A stretch of DNA of 5,529 nt, from positions 1 through 5,529 of the forward strand of contig CALMYW010000199.1 of the NCBI GenBank assembly GCA_937873665.1, written 5' to 3'. The position numbers were made by a program, and so were the translations under genes. The notes under the pieces are model-generated. The model saw only the letters and a program-made list of their open reading frames with translations. It did no database searches and was not told the DNA's origin. This document shows, piece after piece, positions 4,990-5,529 of this stretch. This stretch comes from an uncultured Sphingorhabdus sp. (GTDB lineage: Bacteria > Pseudomonadota > Alphaproteobacteria > Sphingomonadales > Sphingomonadaceae). Within the stretch, counting starts at the first letter, position 1. The number at the start of each line of letters is the position of its first letter.

Positions 4990-5529
4990 TCATGCTTGTT
5001 CTACCGCGGCGGGAGCAGCTTTCAGCTCAGCCATCGCGTGTCGGAACACCTGCAGGCCGCCCGTCAAGGCCAACGCAGCCATAATAGTCGCAACAATCAG
5101 GTCGGGCCAGGCGCTACCTGTGCCAAACACGCCTAGCGCGGCCAGCATCACGGCGACATTGCCAATGGCGTCGTTGCGTGAGCATATCCAGACCGAACGC
5201 ATATTAGCGTCGCCCGTACGGTAGCGATAAAGCAACAGGGCAACGCCAACATTCGCGGCCAGCGCCAGTGCACCGACCGCGCCCATCATCGCAGGGTCCG
5301 GCGACGTACCGTTCATAAATGCAAAGACCGCGCTGCCGAAGACCCAGCCGGCAAAGCCCAGCATGAAAAGTGATTTCAGCAACGCCGCCCGCGCCCGCCA
5401 TGAAAGCGCCGCGCCAACGACCGCAAGGCTCACCGCATAGTTGCCGGCGTCACCCAGAAAGTCGAGCGCGTCGGCCTGAAGCGCGCGACTGTCTGCGGCC
5501 GCGCCTGCCACCATTTCGACAAGGAACAT
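4990..5529 (-). CDS. CDF-type cation efflux transporter, short form (5' end outside window)
   Basis: This is an inner-membrane cation diffusion facilitator expected to exchange a divalent cation for protons, moving metal from cytoplasm to periplasm. The 179 residues seen contain several hydrophobic helices (about 1-10, 28-42, 50-72, 80-101, 119-134, 140-160). Residues 17-31 (LQADALDFLGDAGNY) match the TM2 metal site as Asp23-x3-Asp27. CSRNDAIGN (116-124) matches the TM5 site as Cys116-x3-Asp120, where classical members have His-x3-Asp. WPDLIVA (140-146) precedes the last helix. The chain ends soon after it, so the cytoplasmic C-terminal domain of CzcD/YiiP is absent, as in the roughly 200-residue CDF-like group. 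The ATG at the very edge sits inside what looks like TM1 (MFLVEMVAG), so an estimated 20-30 N-terminal residues lie outside. It is CzcD-like in role, but the symbol is withheld because the protein differs from classical CzcD. Confidence 0.88.
   Translation of the reverse strand: MFLVEMVAGAAADSRALQADALDFLGDAGNYAVSLAVVGAALSWRARAALLKSLFMLGFAGWVFGSAVFAFMNGTSPDPAMMGAVGALALAANVGVALLLYRYRTGDANMRSVWICSRNDAIGNVAVMLAALGVFGTGSAWPDLIVATIMAALALTGGLQVFRHAMAELKAAPAAVEQA

Noticed and set aside
5527..5529. ATG at the right edge as the true start of the CDF gene
   Set aside because: It begins inside what appears to be TM1 (MFLVEMVAG), and CDF-like proteins of this type normally have a further 20-30 residues before it. 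The gene is treated as cut by the window edge.
1..5529. Insertion sequences, integrase, attachment sites, tRNA or CRISPR repeats
   Set aside because: Nearly every base is covered by metal-efflux genes in one direction. No transposase fragments, terminal repeats, target duplications, spaced direct repeats or tRNA-like cloverleafs were seen by eye.

Overview
The window is a single-direction heavy-metal efflux locus, read entirely on the minus strand (right to left). Both outermost genes are cut by the window edges. High GC content, tight gene packing and protein style (a long CzcA periplasmic insertion, and a short CDF transporter paired with a DUF3703 protein) suggest an alphaproteobacterium, most likely a sphingomonad or relative. 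That placement is inferred from remembered family resemblance, not from a marker gene.

Layout in transcription order: (1) 5529-4990, a CDF-type cation transporter without its first residues; (2) 4964-4614, a DUF3703 protein; (3) 4569-4228, a small secreted His/Cys-rich protein resembling CzcI; (4) a 65-base intergenic stretch with inverted repeats, one of which overlaps the next ribosome binding site; (5) 4162-3704, an unrecognised secreted protein of 152 residues; (6) 3702-2491, czcC (outer-membrane channel); (7) 2487-1306, czcB (periplasmic adaptor); (8) 1304-1, the N-terminal part of czcA (the inner-membrane RND pump), which runs off the left edge. The last four genes are separated by only 1, 3 and 1 bases, so they are almost certainly co-transcribed and translationally coupled.

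Working model: CzcA, CzcB and CzcC form a proton-driven complex that exports divalent cations (Co/Zn/Cd class) across the envelope. The CDF protein would move cations from cytoplasm to periplasm, where CzcCBA could take them over. The CzcI-like protein and the 152-residue protein would act in the periplasm, and the DUF3703 protein probably in the cytoplasm. Metal specificity cannot be read from this window.

No regulator, convincing promoter, mobile element, RNA gene or CRISPR array is visible. The promoter probably lies right of the window. The least explained parts are the 152-residue protein, the DUF3703 protein and the inverted repeats between the two halves of the cluster. The rest is a recognisable Czc-type system rather than a wholly new one.
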